The notes beneath the pieces are model-generated. The model searched no databases, was not told where the DNA came from, and worked only from the letters and a program-made list of their open reading frames with translations. Shown piece by piece: positions 34,301 through 46,167 of a stretch of 64,000 bases of DNA. The stretch covers positions 118,407 through 182,406 of the forward strand of contig SKCR01023795.1 in assembly GCA_019454045.1 (NCBI GenBank), in the 5' to 3' direction. The stretch comes from Zanthoxylum bungeanum. Its lineage: Eukaryota > Streptophyta > Magnoliopsida > Sapindales > Rutaceae. Within the stretch, counting starts at the first letter, position 1. Each line of letters opens with the position of its first letter. The translations under genes and the position numbers were made by a program.

Positions 34301-37300
34301 GATTTCACTCCTCTCGGATTTCAGCTCTCTCTCAGGATTTCACTCCCTCTCGGGCATCAACTCTCTATTGGGCTTCGGCCCTCTCTCATGCTTCGGCTTT
34401 CTCAGGCTTCGGCACCCTCTCGGAATTTCACTCCCTCTCGGTTTTGGCTCTCTCGGGCTTCAACTCTCTCAGACTTCAGCACCTTATCGAGATTTCACTC
34501 CCTCTCGGGCATCGGCTCCCCCTTCGGGCTTTGTAGGTTAAAGCTCATCAATTATCTCACAGTTTCTAGCCTCCAAGTTTCAAGATTTCTAGTTTCAGGA
34601 CTATGATCTCCGATTTCAAGAGGCAACCTCAAGCTTGTTCCTTCGTCACCAGCTTGTGTTTGAGGGAGGTGTTAAGGAAATATTATTATGGAAATGGTGT
34701 TAAAGGAATATTATTAAGGAAATAATATTAAGAAAATATTACCTTTTTATTATGGAATCAATCTCCAAGATAAAATTCTTAGTATCCTTAGAATTTGTGA
34801 TTTTATTATATTTCTCTATTATATGAAGATTCTCTATATTCATTATTATTGTACATAATTACAGGATTCCTTTCATATTTTGGTTTTCTATGTAGCCTAT
34901 ATAAATGTCCATACCATTGTAAATACAATATAAAGTGAATTCAAGACTTTCTTTCATTATCTAACATGTTCTCTTGTTTTATGTTGTTATGATGAGCATA
35001 TCTTATGGATTTTTATTGAACAATGTGATGATGCCACAGTTACTAAAATTATCACATTGTTTATAGAGATTTTATTTGAATTTTTGTAGCAGATCTCATC
35101 ATTTCGAGAGAGCAAGTCTGATGATCGGCGGTTTTACATTTTTACTGCTACAAAGACCCTACATTTGAGGACTAATTCAAGGAGAGACCGGGTTGCTTGG
35201 ATACAAGCTTTGGTCTCAACTAGGAGCCTGTTCCCACTGAGAACACTGAATGATAGTCTCTCCAATATTGTACTGAAAGATTTATCTATTTCAACTGAGA
35301 GGCTTAAAAAGCGATTAGTTGAAGAGGGAGTCAATGAAAACCTTGTTAAGGATTGTGAACAGATCATGCTTTCAGAGTTCAGTGATATTCAAGGACAATT
35401 CAAAGTTCTTTGTGAAGAACGATCCAATTTACTCGACACCATAAGGCAATTGGAGGTAATCAACTTAATTATGAATATGCTTGGTTAATGCAAATGCTTG
35501 TAGAAATGTTGCACCATTGTTTTTGTCTATAACTACAATTTTTAATTTGATGTAAACTAAATTTAGTATTTGCTGAATTTTATGTTTATTTGGATGGTGC
35601 ATTTAATTTAATATTTGCATTTTCTAGATTATAGTTTAATATAGCTGGGAGGATGTGATAATTTCAGTAATTTATTCTGTTTGTTGTGCTTGAGTGGATT
35701 GTGGTCACAATTACTTGAAAATTTTCAGCTTCTTGTTATTTACATTAAGGTTTCTTGGGAAGTTAATTAACCTCTCAGCCTAGAATTACCTTCTATTTCT
35801 TCCCTCCTCACACCATCTCCCATATTTATTTAAAATCAAGTTGTTTAAATATTTCCACTTCATTAGTGCAACTTTTGTTATTTGTTTATTAGGACCAATC
35901 ATCTTGACCATTATTTAATGATGTATTCAGTTGATTGTTTGGTGGAACATAGTATGTGGACCGATCTACCATTTATAAATATTCGGTTCAACAAAAACAA
36001 TATCGACCATATTCGAAAATGGTAAGATAAACACTTTCCTTGAGTTATTTTGATGCATCAAAGGCATAGAGCTTTCAACGTCATGTCGATAACTAATGGT
36101 ATTTGCCTATATCAAAAAATTAATTAATTGAAATATCTTGAGATGGGTCGGCTTCCAAGAGATTGATTCTTGTTATATATTTTGTTGAAATCTCAATATA
36201 CTACCTCTAGGTTCCAGGTTTTACATCTACTTCATTCTCAAAATATAAACCCTTCAGCCTGCCATTTGAGGGATTGAAATATTTTACGTCCTCAACCAAT
36301 TCTTATTTCATGTTTCTGATATCTGACCATGGTCTAGTCCAGCAACATTCCCATGCAAAATATATTTTCTTTCCCCGTGGGCTATTTGAGTTCTTCATAG
36401 ATTCTTGCTTTAGATTTTATTTCTCAGTCCACAAATCACTAGAGGTTAGTTGGAGTTGCATGAAACTTTCTTGTCAAATAAACGCGGGAAATCAGTTCCA
36501 CTATGACGGTTAAATAGATATAAAATTTAGCCATGTTTGCTAAGTGCACATCCAGGAAAATGACACTTAACCTGCCTTCATTTGACACATGCAAACTCGA
36601 TCTCAGCTTCATTAGATAAGTCTACGAATTACGAAAGACTGGTTGTGCTTCTTGACTAAACCCCTTGAGGCTTTTTTGATCTCTACTATGCCGAGCTATT
36701 ACAGCTTCTAGATTTGATTGTAATATTCTGACCTGACTTGCTATTTTGGTTTCCTTGCATTTATGAGTCTTACCATTCAGCCAAAGTTTCCAGATAAATT
36801 GTCTTATTATTTCCCATGCACAAGGAGTTCCATAGTACTCTTCCAGGGATGTCTTAGTTTAGTGAGAACATTTTTTTTCAATTTTGAAACCATGTAGGAA
36901 CTAGAATGAGAGCCTACAACATAAGTGAAACTAATTTAAGAAACTAGTAATTTTGAACCAACATGATGTTTTCTGTTATATGTGTGTGTGTGTAAATGAA
37001 ATTTAAGCTATATTTCCTTTGCTTTTGCTAAAGGACCCAACAAGTTGGTGCAACCTCCAGTGATCTTGTTATGGGGTTGACAGAGAATTCATGTCATGTC
37101 ATATTTCAAACTGTTTTCGTTTATTTTCAGATTGAATTATCCGATTTTAATTGATGGGTGTAGTTGTCGTGAATTAGTCACCATGATGACGTAATTGAAT
37201 GGAACCAAGAACTTGCTTATTTTTCCAATGTAAGGCCATCATATGTGTGCGCGCACCTATATTTATGTAGATAGATGGATATATGGATATTGAAACTCGG

Positions 37301-40300
37301 AGACTGAAAAGAATACACTTCGCCTTTGTACTTGTAATTTGCAATTAGTGATATGGGTTATTTGTCACGACATACAAGTGGTTAGTTTGGTATTTTGTCA
37401 AATTTTCATATCGAAAGGTGTAGATTGAATATTTATGGCTGCCTTCTGTTTTTGTCAGTTTTCTGCATGCAATTGCCACAAAGTCTGTGATATTTAAATT
37501 TGGCTTCCTTCTATAAAATTGCAAGTGTGACACATATGGTTAGATCATATATTTATGAAACAAGCTTTGTTTATCTAATGTATATATCAAAAACCTTTTT
37601 TTTTCTTATGCAGGCTGCTAATATTGAAGCTGATGCCTCTGGAATTCCTGATGGTGAATACCAAATGACCAAGGACGAATTTTCTAGTCTAGGACGTGGA
37701 AAATATAGTGGTACTGGAAATATCCATCATTTAAGCTTCTCTCTGTATAGAAAAGTTTAATATTTATTTATATGTAATGATGTTCTTGACATCTTTTTTC
37801 GATTTCCAGAATGCAGCACAACCGAGTCATCTGATGATATTGAGAAACAAGAGCTTGAGGAGGTATCAGATGGGGATGAAACTTTCTTTTATGATACAAG
37901 AGAGTCTTTTACCGAACCCTCTGTTAGTTGTGGGCCTGTAAAAGGAGTTGCAGATCAAGCCAATCAGCAAAAAGAACCAGGAAACAAGTTTGATAATGTG
38001 GAGAAGATGTATGATGAGAAGGAAAAATGTGATTCTAGATATCCAAATATTGAAAGGAGAAAGAATCTTCCTGATCCAGTTGAGAAAGAGAAAGGTGTCA
38101 GTCTATGGTCTATGATTAAAGATAATGTGGGAAAGGATCTCACACGAGTTTGTCTGCCTGTTTATTTCAATGAACCAATATCTTCCCTTCAAAAATGTTT
38201 TGAGGACTTCGAATACTCTTATCTTCTGGATCGAGCATACGAGTATGGAAAAGCGGTAAGACTGAAATTTATTAATTCTTGGTGTAGTCAGACATGCTCT
38301 AGAATTTTATGTACTTACATAGGTAACACGAGGGTGTGCGTTCACATAGGATGAGTCCAGTTCATTGTTATCATAGAGGTTACATATACAAGGGTCTACT
38401 AATTGTCTTATAAATTCCGTGGCATTTGGGCTAAGTATTTACAACTAATATATTGTCTGGTAGGCTTGAGATTTTTCTTTTTCTTTTAATTATTGTCTTG
38501 TATATCCGTTTGAAAGAGTATACCTGTCACAAATGGATGATATATCGGCCTATGTAGGAAACTGCAATGCACTTGTTGGGCCTTGTGGATAGGGGGTTTT
38601 GGAGAAGAGAGAGGGCTTCTCCCATTGTGTAGTCTACTTTCAATTGTTTTTCTGGGAGCTGATGGGAGGAGCAGGGTATCTACCATTTTCTGCAGCTTAC
38701 TATCATTAGCCGTAAAAGAAAAGCAAAATAATGTTCTAGTGTTTGTTGCGTTCTAATGTTTAAAAATCTGCCTCTATTTCTGGACTCCTTAGCTTGTTTA
38801 ATGCTATTAATTTTTTCATGAGCATCAAAGAATGTTATTGTTTTATATCTGTTAAATCTTACATTTCGCTTCCTTGGGCCATGTAATACAATATCAGGGA
38901 AACAGTATCCTAAGGGTTCTAAATGTTGCTGCTTTCGCTGTCTCTGGATATGCTTCCTCTGAAGGCCGGCACTGTAAACCCTTCAATCCTTTACTGGGAG
39001 AAACATATGAAGCCGAGTATCCTGACAAAGGAGTTCAATTTTTTTCTGAAAAGGTCAGTGTCTGGGATTTTATAGTGCAGATTTGTACCTAAGATGGTGA
39101 AAAAGATAGTGCATACAGCTTTGATAATAGGTATCTCAATACCTTTATGGATTGTAATTATGGAATTTCAATTCCCCTGTAAACGGAAGTAAAAAGGAAG
39201 TGCTGCCTTTTTCTTTCTTTCTTTTCCTTTCAACCATCCAATGGCTCTCAACAAAAGTCCCATCCTTTTCAATCTCTGTCAGTTTTCATTAGCAGAAGTC
39301 TCTGCCTAAAAAGTGTTATCAAAGCTGTATGCAACCTTGGACAAGTGAATTTTTTTTAAGTCTGTTTAGGAGGAATTTTTTCCCGAAGTATTCCTTTGCT
39401 GTTCTTGAGTGTATGTAATAGATTAACAAATAATCAATAATTGTGATTACATTCTCTAGAAATGTAGGAAGTGGATGGATGTAGGAAATATTCTTTATCT
39501 TTTACATCATGCTGTTGGATTCAAGGACATGTTGATCACTTTGTCAAGTACAGGCTTCTGATGATTTAAATACAAATGCCCGTGTTATATATTAAATTCA
39601 CAGATATTAATATTTTGAGTTGGAACAGGTCAGTCACCACCCAACTGTTATTGCCTGCCATTGTGAAGGGAAAGGGTGGAAATTCTGGGGTGAAAGCAAC
39701 CTCCGCGCTAAATTTTGGGGGCGGTCAATTCAGCTTGATCCAGTTGGAGTTCTGACATTAGAGTTTGATGATGGTGAAGTGTTCCAATGGAGCAAGGTGA
39801 GAGCTGCTGCATGATCGTTTTTGGGCTGCATTTTGAAACTCCATTTTTTTAATCATCTTCTGGCTTCTTTTTCTAATTTTGTGGGTCAAATTACATCGAA
39901 TACTTTCATGTCGTGTTAGGTCACAACATCTATTTATAATCTTATCCTTGGTAAAATATACTGTGATCACCATGGGACAATGCAAATACATGGTAATCGT
40001 CAGTATTCTTGCAAACTCAAGTTCGAACAGCAGTCTATTCTTGACCGAAACCCTCACCAGGTTAGAAATGTGTTTTTAGCAAATTCTGCTTCATTTTTTA
40101 ACTTGGAATTACTAGAACCCTCTAATCAAGCATAGTACTGTACTGGCTTAATTGCTTTACATCTTTGTGGCAGATGTTGAGTTCGGATATTATCAGACTT
40201 GAAACACAATTATGTTGTTTTTTTGAAAACGAAACACAATTATGTTAATTCATCTAACATCCAACTTCGACGCAGGTCAATGGGTTTGTTGAAGATGTTT

Positions 40301-41126
40301 CGGGGAAAAAAGTAGCTACATTATTTGGGAAATGGGATGACAGCCTGTATTATATTAGTGGGAATGGGACTGGTAAACCAAAGGATTGCAATTTCTCTTC
40401 TAATGCCTCCTTGGTGTGGAAAAGTAATAAGGCCCCACCTAATCTCACTCGGTACAACTTAACATCGTTTGCAATCACACTGAATGAGCTGACTCCTGGA
40501 CTGCAGGTAGAGATAGTGTATTATATCTATCTCACATGCGATTTCTTTTTTCTTCTTATACATAGCTAATTGTTTCTTATAGCTTTGTCTGATCCCGGGT
40601 ATTTGATCACGGATTAAGGAGAAGCTTCCACCAACGGATTCCAGGCGTAGACCAGACCAGCGGCATCTGGAGAATGGTGAATATGAGAAGGCAAACGCGG
40701 AGAAACAACGGTTGGAAAAGAGGCAAAGAATGGTATGTTTGGTACCTTCCCTTTATCGTCTTGACATTCTTTATATATTCAACATTTATATGATATTGAA
40801 TATCAAGCTGTATCCTGATAATTTTAATACTTCTCAGCAAGAGTCGTTACATTTAAGTGTCGGGTGGTTATTATTAAGCTCCACATTTATGAAGCATTTA
40901 CAATAATTCTCAATTCATTTTATATCATACTTCCTCTTATTTTGCACAGTCGAGAAAATTACAAGAAAATGGATGGAAGCCTAGATGGTTCCAGAGGGAA
41001 GGTGAAAATGGATCCTTCCGCTATGCAGGTGGGTATTGGGAAGCCCGAGAGCAGAGCAAGTGGGATGATTGTCTAAATATATTTGGAGAATTTAATGAAG
41101 ATGTTCATAACTCTGGGGACTCTTGA
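31377..41126 (+). CDS. ORP: Oxysterol-binding-protein-related protein (PH + ORD)
   Basis: Ten exons: 31377-31793, 35093-35455, 37614-37710, 37810-38255, 38898-39053, 39629-39796, 39920-40060, 40276-40506, 40619-40732 and 40950-41126. They total 2310 nt (769 residues), all introns are GT-AG and the frame stays open. Residues ~58-185 form a PH domain ([18 protein letters not shown], split by intron 1). An acidic linker follows with FFAT-like [10 protein letters not shown], which could bind VAP proteins at the ER. From ~385 is the sterol/lipid-transfer domain, with [14 protein letters not shown] and EKVSHHPTV (joined over intron 5). The end has [13 protein letters not shown] and WKPRWF. It matches plant ORP1/ORP2-type proteins, lipid carriers at membrane contacts. 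The start is the ATG at 31377; MHPLCC begins five codons later. The exon 9 acceptor (ATTAAG) lacks a good pyrimidine tract and is the least certain junction. Confidence 0.93.
32210..32263 (+). other. Possible cryptic 54-nt exon in ORP intron 1
   Basis: The stretch lies between a CAGCAG acceptor and a GTG|GTGAGT donor. It is 18 codons without a stop in the phase of exon 1 and would insert into the PH domain. The direct exon 1-exon 2 join already gives the expected family sequence, so inclusion is probably absent or rare. Confidence 0.2.
33047..33329 (+). repeat. 5' LTR of the intronic element
   Basis: It starts TGTTAATGAAATATTATTAT and contains a TATATAAAG box near 33263. The partner is 34670-34966. 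An extra GAATATTATTATGGAAACGA repeat lies at its start. Confidence 0.88.
33656..34606 (+). CDS. Repetitive 316-residue ORF in the intronic element
   Basis: Open from the ATG at 33656. Residues 1-125 are non-repetitive and Ser-rich ([20 protein letters not shown]). The rest repeats a short phrase of the type SRASAL..DFTPSR, encoded by CTCTCTCGGGCTTCGGCT-like units of ~21-30 nt; overlapping frames are also open there. It has no recognised domain. [12 protein letters not shown] may be a relic of a copia gag N-terminus. Translation is doubtful; the length may only reflect a stop-poor repeat. Confidence 0.35.
   Translation: MGSLFGIIQHPLIEAAALAVASASVDISDKFQSFTSSGAKAFSTSEQIYSSISNSLQEFTSSLVSHISVSKLSNVHFVTMIRVPVPNISFQVPNSGNNFVPNSLCSSFVASSALLVNVYQPLGISLPDFDWASAPSLDFTISRALALCHDFTPSRTSALSRALALYRALAPSQDFTLSRASALCKDFTSSRTLALSWASVLCGDFTLSQTSALSRDFTPLGFQLSLRISLPLGHQLSIGLRPSLMLRLSQASAPSRNFTPSRFWLSRASTLSDFSTLSRFHSLSGIGSPFGLCRLKLINYLTVSSLQVSRFLVSGL
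34670..34966 (+). repeat. 3' LTR of the intronic element
   Basis: 297-bp partner of 33047-33329, ending TTATCTAACA before TGTTC. Confidence 0.9.
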
Positions 41127-41526
41127 TGTTAGGAAGGTTCGTACTTTCTTGAAAACCTCATTTATGTATTTATGTTAGGAAGCTTTTTCTTCAGCAGCTG
41201 CAGCGGCAATCCACATTTATATGGTCAATATTAATCATAGAGTCTGTTTATGTTTATCCTAGTCAAAGACTATAGTTATGATTGTCTCATGGAAGCATGA
41301 GAGTTGAGACACTACTCATCATTTACATTAACAATCGCCTATTTCTGCTCTTAGTTTCTTAATGGCTTTATAATGACCATGTGTTTCCATAAATTTTAAG
41401 TCTCTGATGGATCTCAGGAATGAGTATTAGACAAGGGAAGTTATTGAATCATTTAAAATTTCTTCAATATTCCTTTTATTTCATCGATTCTTTCTGAGAT
41501 CCAAATAAGAGAATACTCGCCTAGGG
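41127..41526 (+). other. ORP 3' UTR and spacer
   Basis: Starts right after the ORP stop codon. No further coding frame is seen. I could not place the polyadenylation site. Confidence 0.4.
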
Positions 41527-42315
41527 TGTTAATAATTAAATGATATATTTATTATTATTAATTATCGCACTTTTCGGTGCAATAATTAACAATTCTCCCA
41601 CTTAGAAAATGATTGGCTCTCAATCAAGTTTCTAAGTGAAAGAAGTGTTAATTATTGCACCGAAAGGTGCAATAATTAATAATAATAAAATATATTAATT
41701 ATGTGGGTGAGTCCCACATGTATAAAAAGAAAATAATAAAAAATTTAAATTCACTATTTACACAGTGAATCTCATGCCTATAAATAGAGGCTTAATTTTA
41801 TTATTTTTTACATTTCATTCTTAACCAAATCATTTGTATTATAAGAGAGAATATATTATTTTTTCTTAAGAGTTTGTGAGAAAATTGTAATTCTATTAGA
41901 GTAATGATATACATACTTAAACTTTTACTTAAAGTTTCTACACCTCTCTCACCGAAGCTACAGTGAGAGGGGTGTAGAAACTTTAAGAGAAAATTTAAGT
42001 ATGTTTATCATTTTTTATTCTCTTATTCTAAGAGAGTGTGAGATTGTTCACTCCTTGTGTTTAGAGAGAAATTGTAAAATTATTTCCTCTATTGTGAAAC
42101 CCTTCTACATTTGTTTGTGGATGTTTCTCTCACATAGAGGGTTTAACCACGTTAAATCCGTGTCTCATTATTTTATTTTATTATTAATATTTATGGTATG
42201 GTAAACCTCCTAATTATTATTGTATTGTTATATGGTAGACAACGCCTCATAAACTAACAAATGTTCTCAATTTCACTTTACTTGCGTGCCAGTTTTAGCC
42301 AACGATCCCCTAAAA
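41527..42315 (+). repeat. 5' LTR of the deleted copia element
   Basis: It starts TGTTAATAATTAAATG and has a TATAAATAGAGG box near 41780. Its last ~110 bp recur at 44183-44287. The exact end is uncertain by a few bases. Confidence 0.7.
41648..41679 (+). repeat. Perfect 14-bp hairpin with GAAA loop in the LTR
   Basis: TTAATTATTGCACC and GGTGCAATAATTAA flank GAAA, a GNRA-type tetraloop. An imperfect inverted relative (ATTATCGCACTTTTCGGTGC) lies at 41561-41585, so the two hairpins can also pair with each other. Confidence 0.85.
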
Positions 42316-42531
42316 GTGATATCAGCGCTTCAGGTTCAGGGTTACTATTCACGTAGACTGTTCACATATACAGTATAATACTATTCAAGTATACAATACT
42401 ATTCATATATATAGTACTATTCACTTATACAATACTATTCACATATACAGTACTGTATAAGTGTATATGATACCATTCACGGTGAAATAGTAAAAGCTGG
42501 TTCAAGTGAGAAACTGATCATCATCAGAAAC

Positions 42532-43164
42532 ATGACAAGAAAGTACGAAATTGAGAAGTTCAACGGGAGCAACTTTTCCCTATGGAAACTTAAAATTAAA
42601 ACAAACTTGAGAAAAGACATTTGCTTAGCGGCAATTGGTGAGAGATCAGATGAAATGACTGATGAAAAATGGAAGGATACGAATGACAATGCTATGGGCA
42701 ACTTGTATCTAGCCTTAGCAAATTATGTGTTATCCATCGTTGCAGAGAAGATGACTGTAAAAGAGATTTGGGATGAACTTACCAAATTGTACGAGGTCAA
42801 GTCACTACACAACAAGATCTTCTTGAAGTGGGGACTTGACACTCTTCGTATGAGTGAGTCTACATCCATGGCAGATCACATCAATAACTTGAATACACTA
42901 TTTTCCCAACTCACTATGTTGGATTATAGTATATCTACAAATAAACGTGCGAAGATTCTACTTCAGAGTCTACCTGATTCGTATGATCAACTTATCATCA
43001 ACTTGACAAGTAATGTTATCACTGGTAATCGAGTCTTTGACGAAGTTGCAGCTGCTGCTCTGGAAGATGAGTATAGGCACAAAAATAAGGAAGACAGATC
43101 ATTTGGTTCACAACAAGCAGAAACATTATCGATGACAAGAGGGAGATCAACGGAATGTGGCTGA
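42532..43164 (+). pseudogene. Ty1/copia gag (UBN2-type), truncated
   Basis: 210 residues from MTRKYEIEKFNGSNFSLWKL. It has typical copia gag features: NFSLWKLKIKTNL, VKEIWDELTKLYEVKS, LLQSLPDSYDQLI and the AALEDEYRHK end. It stops before the zinc knuckle, which follows in another phase as CYNYSKKGHVKKDYW with two cysteines changed. The protein is therefore inactive. Confidence 0.88.
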
Positions 43165-44165
43165 AGTACGAGTCAAAACCATGGTAGATCGAAATCAAAG
43201 AGTTGAAGAATGTCAAATGCTACAATTATAGCAAGAAAGGACACGTCAAGAAAGATTATTGGAATATGAAGAATGACGTAGAAAAGCTATTGTTGCAACA
43301 AAATCTCAGAGATATGTTGCAAGTACTTCTGAAAAAGGTGGCGCACTTTACAGTGAAGTAGCAATGGTGTCCAATGATAGCAAAAAACAGCTAAATGATG
43401 CATGGTTTTATGGCACATGACCTCTAAGAGAGAATGGTTATGCTATTATGAATATGTCTTTGGAGGATCGGTTTTTCTAGGCAATGATCATGCCTTAAAA
43501 ATTACTGGGATTGGAGCCATCAAAATAAATATGTAAGATGGTACTATTCGCACTGTATAAGATATTCGACATGTTGTAGGAATAAAGAAAAATTTTCTGT
43601 CAGTTGGACAGTTAGATGACCTTGGATACAAGACCGTTGTTGAAAACATGGTATTAAAGATGGTGAAAGGAGCACTTACAGTCTTGAAAGCTGAAATGAT
43701 CTCAACAAACTTGTATATGCTCTTGGGAGACTCAATTCAAGAAGCAACTGCATTGGTGACATCACTGGATTCTGGAGAGGAAGCTTCTATGTTGTGGCAT
43801 TAGAAACTATGCCACATGTCAGAACAGAGAATGTAAATTTTTATCAATCAAAAGTTACTCACAGGCTTGAAAGCGGTTAGTCTACCATTTTGTGAGCATT
43901 ATGTTACAAGTAAGCAAAACAGATTAAAATTCAGCAAGTCAAGTGTTCGGAGTAAAATCATATTAGAATTGATTCACTCTGATGTTTGAGAAGCAACAGT
44001 TCAATCTCTGGGGAAAATAAAATATTTTGTATCATTTATTGACGACTTTTCTAGAAGATGTTGGGTGTACCCAATAAAAAATAAGTCAGATGTGATGTCA
44101 GTTTTCAAAAATTTCAAAGCACAAATTGAAGTAGAATCTAGAAAGAGAATCAAGTGTTCTCAAGT
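43165..44165 (+). pseudogene. Copia protease and integrase remnants
   Basis: Short pieces in shifting frames: a protease-to-pre-integrase stretch around 43380-43800 with a stop-broken copy of the histidine motif (CATTAGAAACTATGCCACAT near 43800), and the integrase start around 43975-44110 (IKYFVSFIDDFSRRCWVYPI). The integrase breaks off before its last catalytic residue. Confidence 0.75.
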
Positions 44166-44287
44166 AGAAACTTCTAAGCCTCATAATTATTATTATATTG
44201 TTATATAATAGGTAACGTCTCCTGAACTAACAATTGTTTTTAATTTCACTTTACTTACGTACCAGCTTCAGCCCACGATCCTCTAAC

Positions 44288-46080
44288 ATGAGAGACAATA
44301 GAAAATAATATGCTTATTTCCCATCTTAGCTTAAATTTACTGTTTTGTGGCCTGGATTGTTTTGTTGAGACCTAACTCCGCTTAACTTTCTGATCATACA
44401 GAAGGAGCCAGTTCTCATAACTATTTTCCGAGCAGGCTGTAAATGTAAGTGGTCCGGTTGCTCCTGATTCTCCAGGATTCTGAAGTAAACGAAGTCATTC
44501 CTGGTAACATTTGAATGAATATAAAGATCATCGGTAGGTCTGCCGATTATTTCCTTTGAAGTTTTAACATTATTAATTTCAAGTTTCTGGGAGAGGGGAA
44601 GGGGTTGGCGGGAATTGTTTGTGAAATGTAGTCCGTTCGTTTGTAATAGTTCCTTCAACGCTAGTAGCCTCTGGCTGGCAATTTCGTTTTGATATTTTTT
44701 GTATCTTTGTTAGGAATTAGTAACAAAAATGTGTATTCTTAACGGATCCAACTGTTATGTGATTTTTATACTCTTACCATATAGGCATATATTATAATAT
44801 ATGCAATTACGAATCATGAAATAACATTTGGGTCACCAAGTTTTTATGTTTTCTAATAATGACATAGCTTTTTTTTTTTTTTTCTTTTCCATTTTAACTA
44901 AATAGGTCCTGGTGAATCGACCAAAGTTATGGTATTGAATTTTGACCATCAAAATGTGACAATATGTAGCTTAACAATCAAGGGTATTTCAGTTATTTCA
45001 ATATATAGATTGGGAACTATTTAATACCAATGTGCAAAAGAAAAAAATGAGTACTCAGGAAGAAAAATACACTAAGTGTTAAGGGATCAAAGTAATTGTG
45101 ACCATTGTCCATGTAAGATGAATGATTAACGTTTATTCATGCATTATTTACATAACAAATTATCAAATTTTGGCCATGTAAGATATTCATGTTTTCTTTA
45201 GATAGTAAATTATCAAAATTTAATTCTTTATCACTGTACCAGTTGGAAGCACCAAATTTAACTCATTTAGGTATTTCTAAAAATTCATATTTAAAAATCG
45301 GTTTATAAAGAGAAGGAGCACATGAGGTTATATTATCATTTATATTGTTCAGCCCTTCTCAAGTCGTCTTGTTCGCAACAACGGTTACAAAATCGCTACT
45401 ATACCGATTCCATGATCGGCATGGTGTGTCTAATTCCATACTTTTCATGGTGTCTATTCTTATACAAATTATTACAAATTCATAAGTAGAACTCATTCTT
45501 AAAAATCGATTTATAAAAAGATGGAGCCCATATACTTATATTCTCATTTATATTATATTTAACCAACATGAAATTTGAGATCTTTAACACCACCCATCAA
45601 TACTTTCTTAATATTCTACTCAACCCTAAAGATAAAAGTAAAACTCTAGGCCTGATAAGTTAGGGGGCGGTAAATGGACAATTTTCTATACTCGTTGGTT
45701 GGACGGGTCAGATACAAAGGTATTGATATCTCCATTCAAATGGAGATAAAATTCCAATTTGGACGGGAACCGCACGAAGGTTCACGGGGTTCGAAATATT
45801 AGAGGCAAATAAGGGGGCACTTTTCATACTCGGTGATTGAACGAGACAAATAAAAATATTAATATCCTCATATCATACCTGGCTTGTTGCTATCCGTACC
45901 TACTAGCCATAAAATAACCTTATCTTTTGAGCTTGTTGAAGACATGTAGACAAAATTGGTGGGTAGCCGTAGCTAGCTATTTTATTAGGGGCCATCTATA
46001 ATGCCCATGTGTATACAATACCCATGGGTTTCCAATCGTTATATCAATTTTAATAAGATCCAACGATTGGGAATTAAGAG
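44288..46080. other. Intergenic, mostly unassigned
   Basis: AT-rich. An AAAATCGGTTTATAAAGAGA block at 45293-45356 is repeated, diverged, at 45499-45562. Around 45660-45870, paired phrases (TACTCGTTGGTTGGACGGG, TACTCGGTGATTGAACGAG) look like a decayed inverted or direct repeat element. A 110-residue minus-strand frame at 44326-44658 has no family resemblance and is not called. Confidence 0.5.
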
Positions 46081-46167
46081 CTTTTAGAATAAATAATAAA
46101 CATGTTACCTTTTTAATTGATTAACATATAATTTTAACCATTAAATATGCAACTTTGACCATTAAAT
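46080..46167. repeat. Degenerate AACCATTAAATATGCAAC repeats (left part)
   Basis: Short A-rich phrases repeat up to the LARD insertion and resume at 56279-56760. The element therefore landed inside this repeat block. Confidence 0.7.

Larger units (their letters stand above)
33047..34966 (+). mobile_element. Small non-autonomous LTR element in ORP intron 1
   Basis: 1920 bp. LTRs are at 33047-33329 and 34670-34966, with target duplication TGTTC at 33042-33046 and 34967-34971. After the left LTR comes TAGTATCAGAC, a slightly mutated tRNA-Met-type primer site. TTTGAGGGAGG, a purine tract, precedes the right LTR. The interior (1.3 kb) has no protease or pol. It lies in the sense direction of ORP, in the intron that splits the PH domain, and is presumably spliced out. 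Confidence 0.9.
41527..44287 (+). mobile_element. Internally deleted Ty1/copia element
   Basis: LTR at about 41527-42315, primer-site-like GATATCAGCGC at 42318-42328, gag at 42532, then damaged protease and integrase sequence to about 44165. A ~105-bp stretch (44183-44287) follows that repeats the last part of the LTR (CTCATAATTATTATTATATT to CGATCCTCTAACA). Reverse transcriptase, RNase H and most of the 3' LTR are missing. I saw no clear target duplication. Confidence 0.8.

Noticed and set aside
39758..40079. Frames on both strands within the ORP gene
   Set aside because: Shadows of ORP exons 6-7 and the intron between them.
44326..44658. 110-codon minus-strand frame
   Set aside because: No recognisable domain, and it borders a deleted copia element. 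Length alone is not sufficient.
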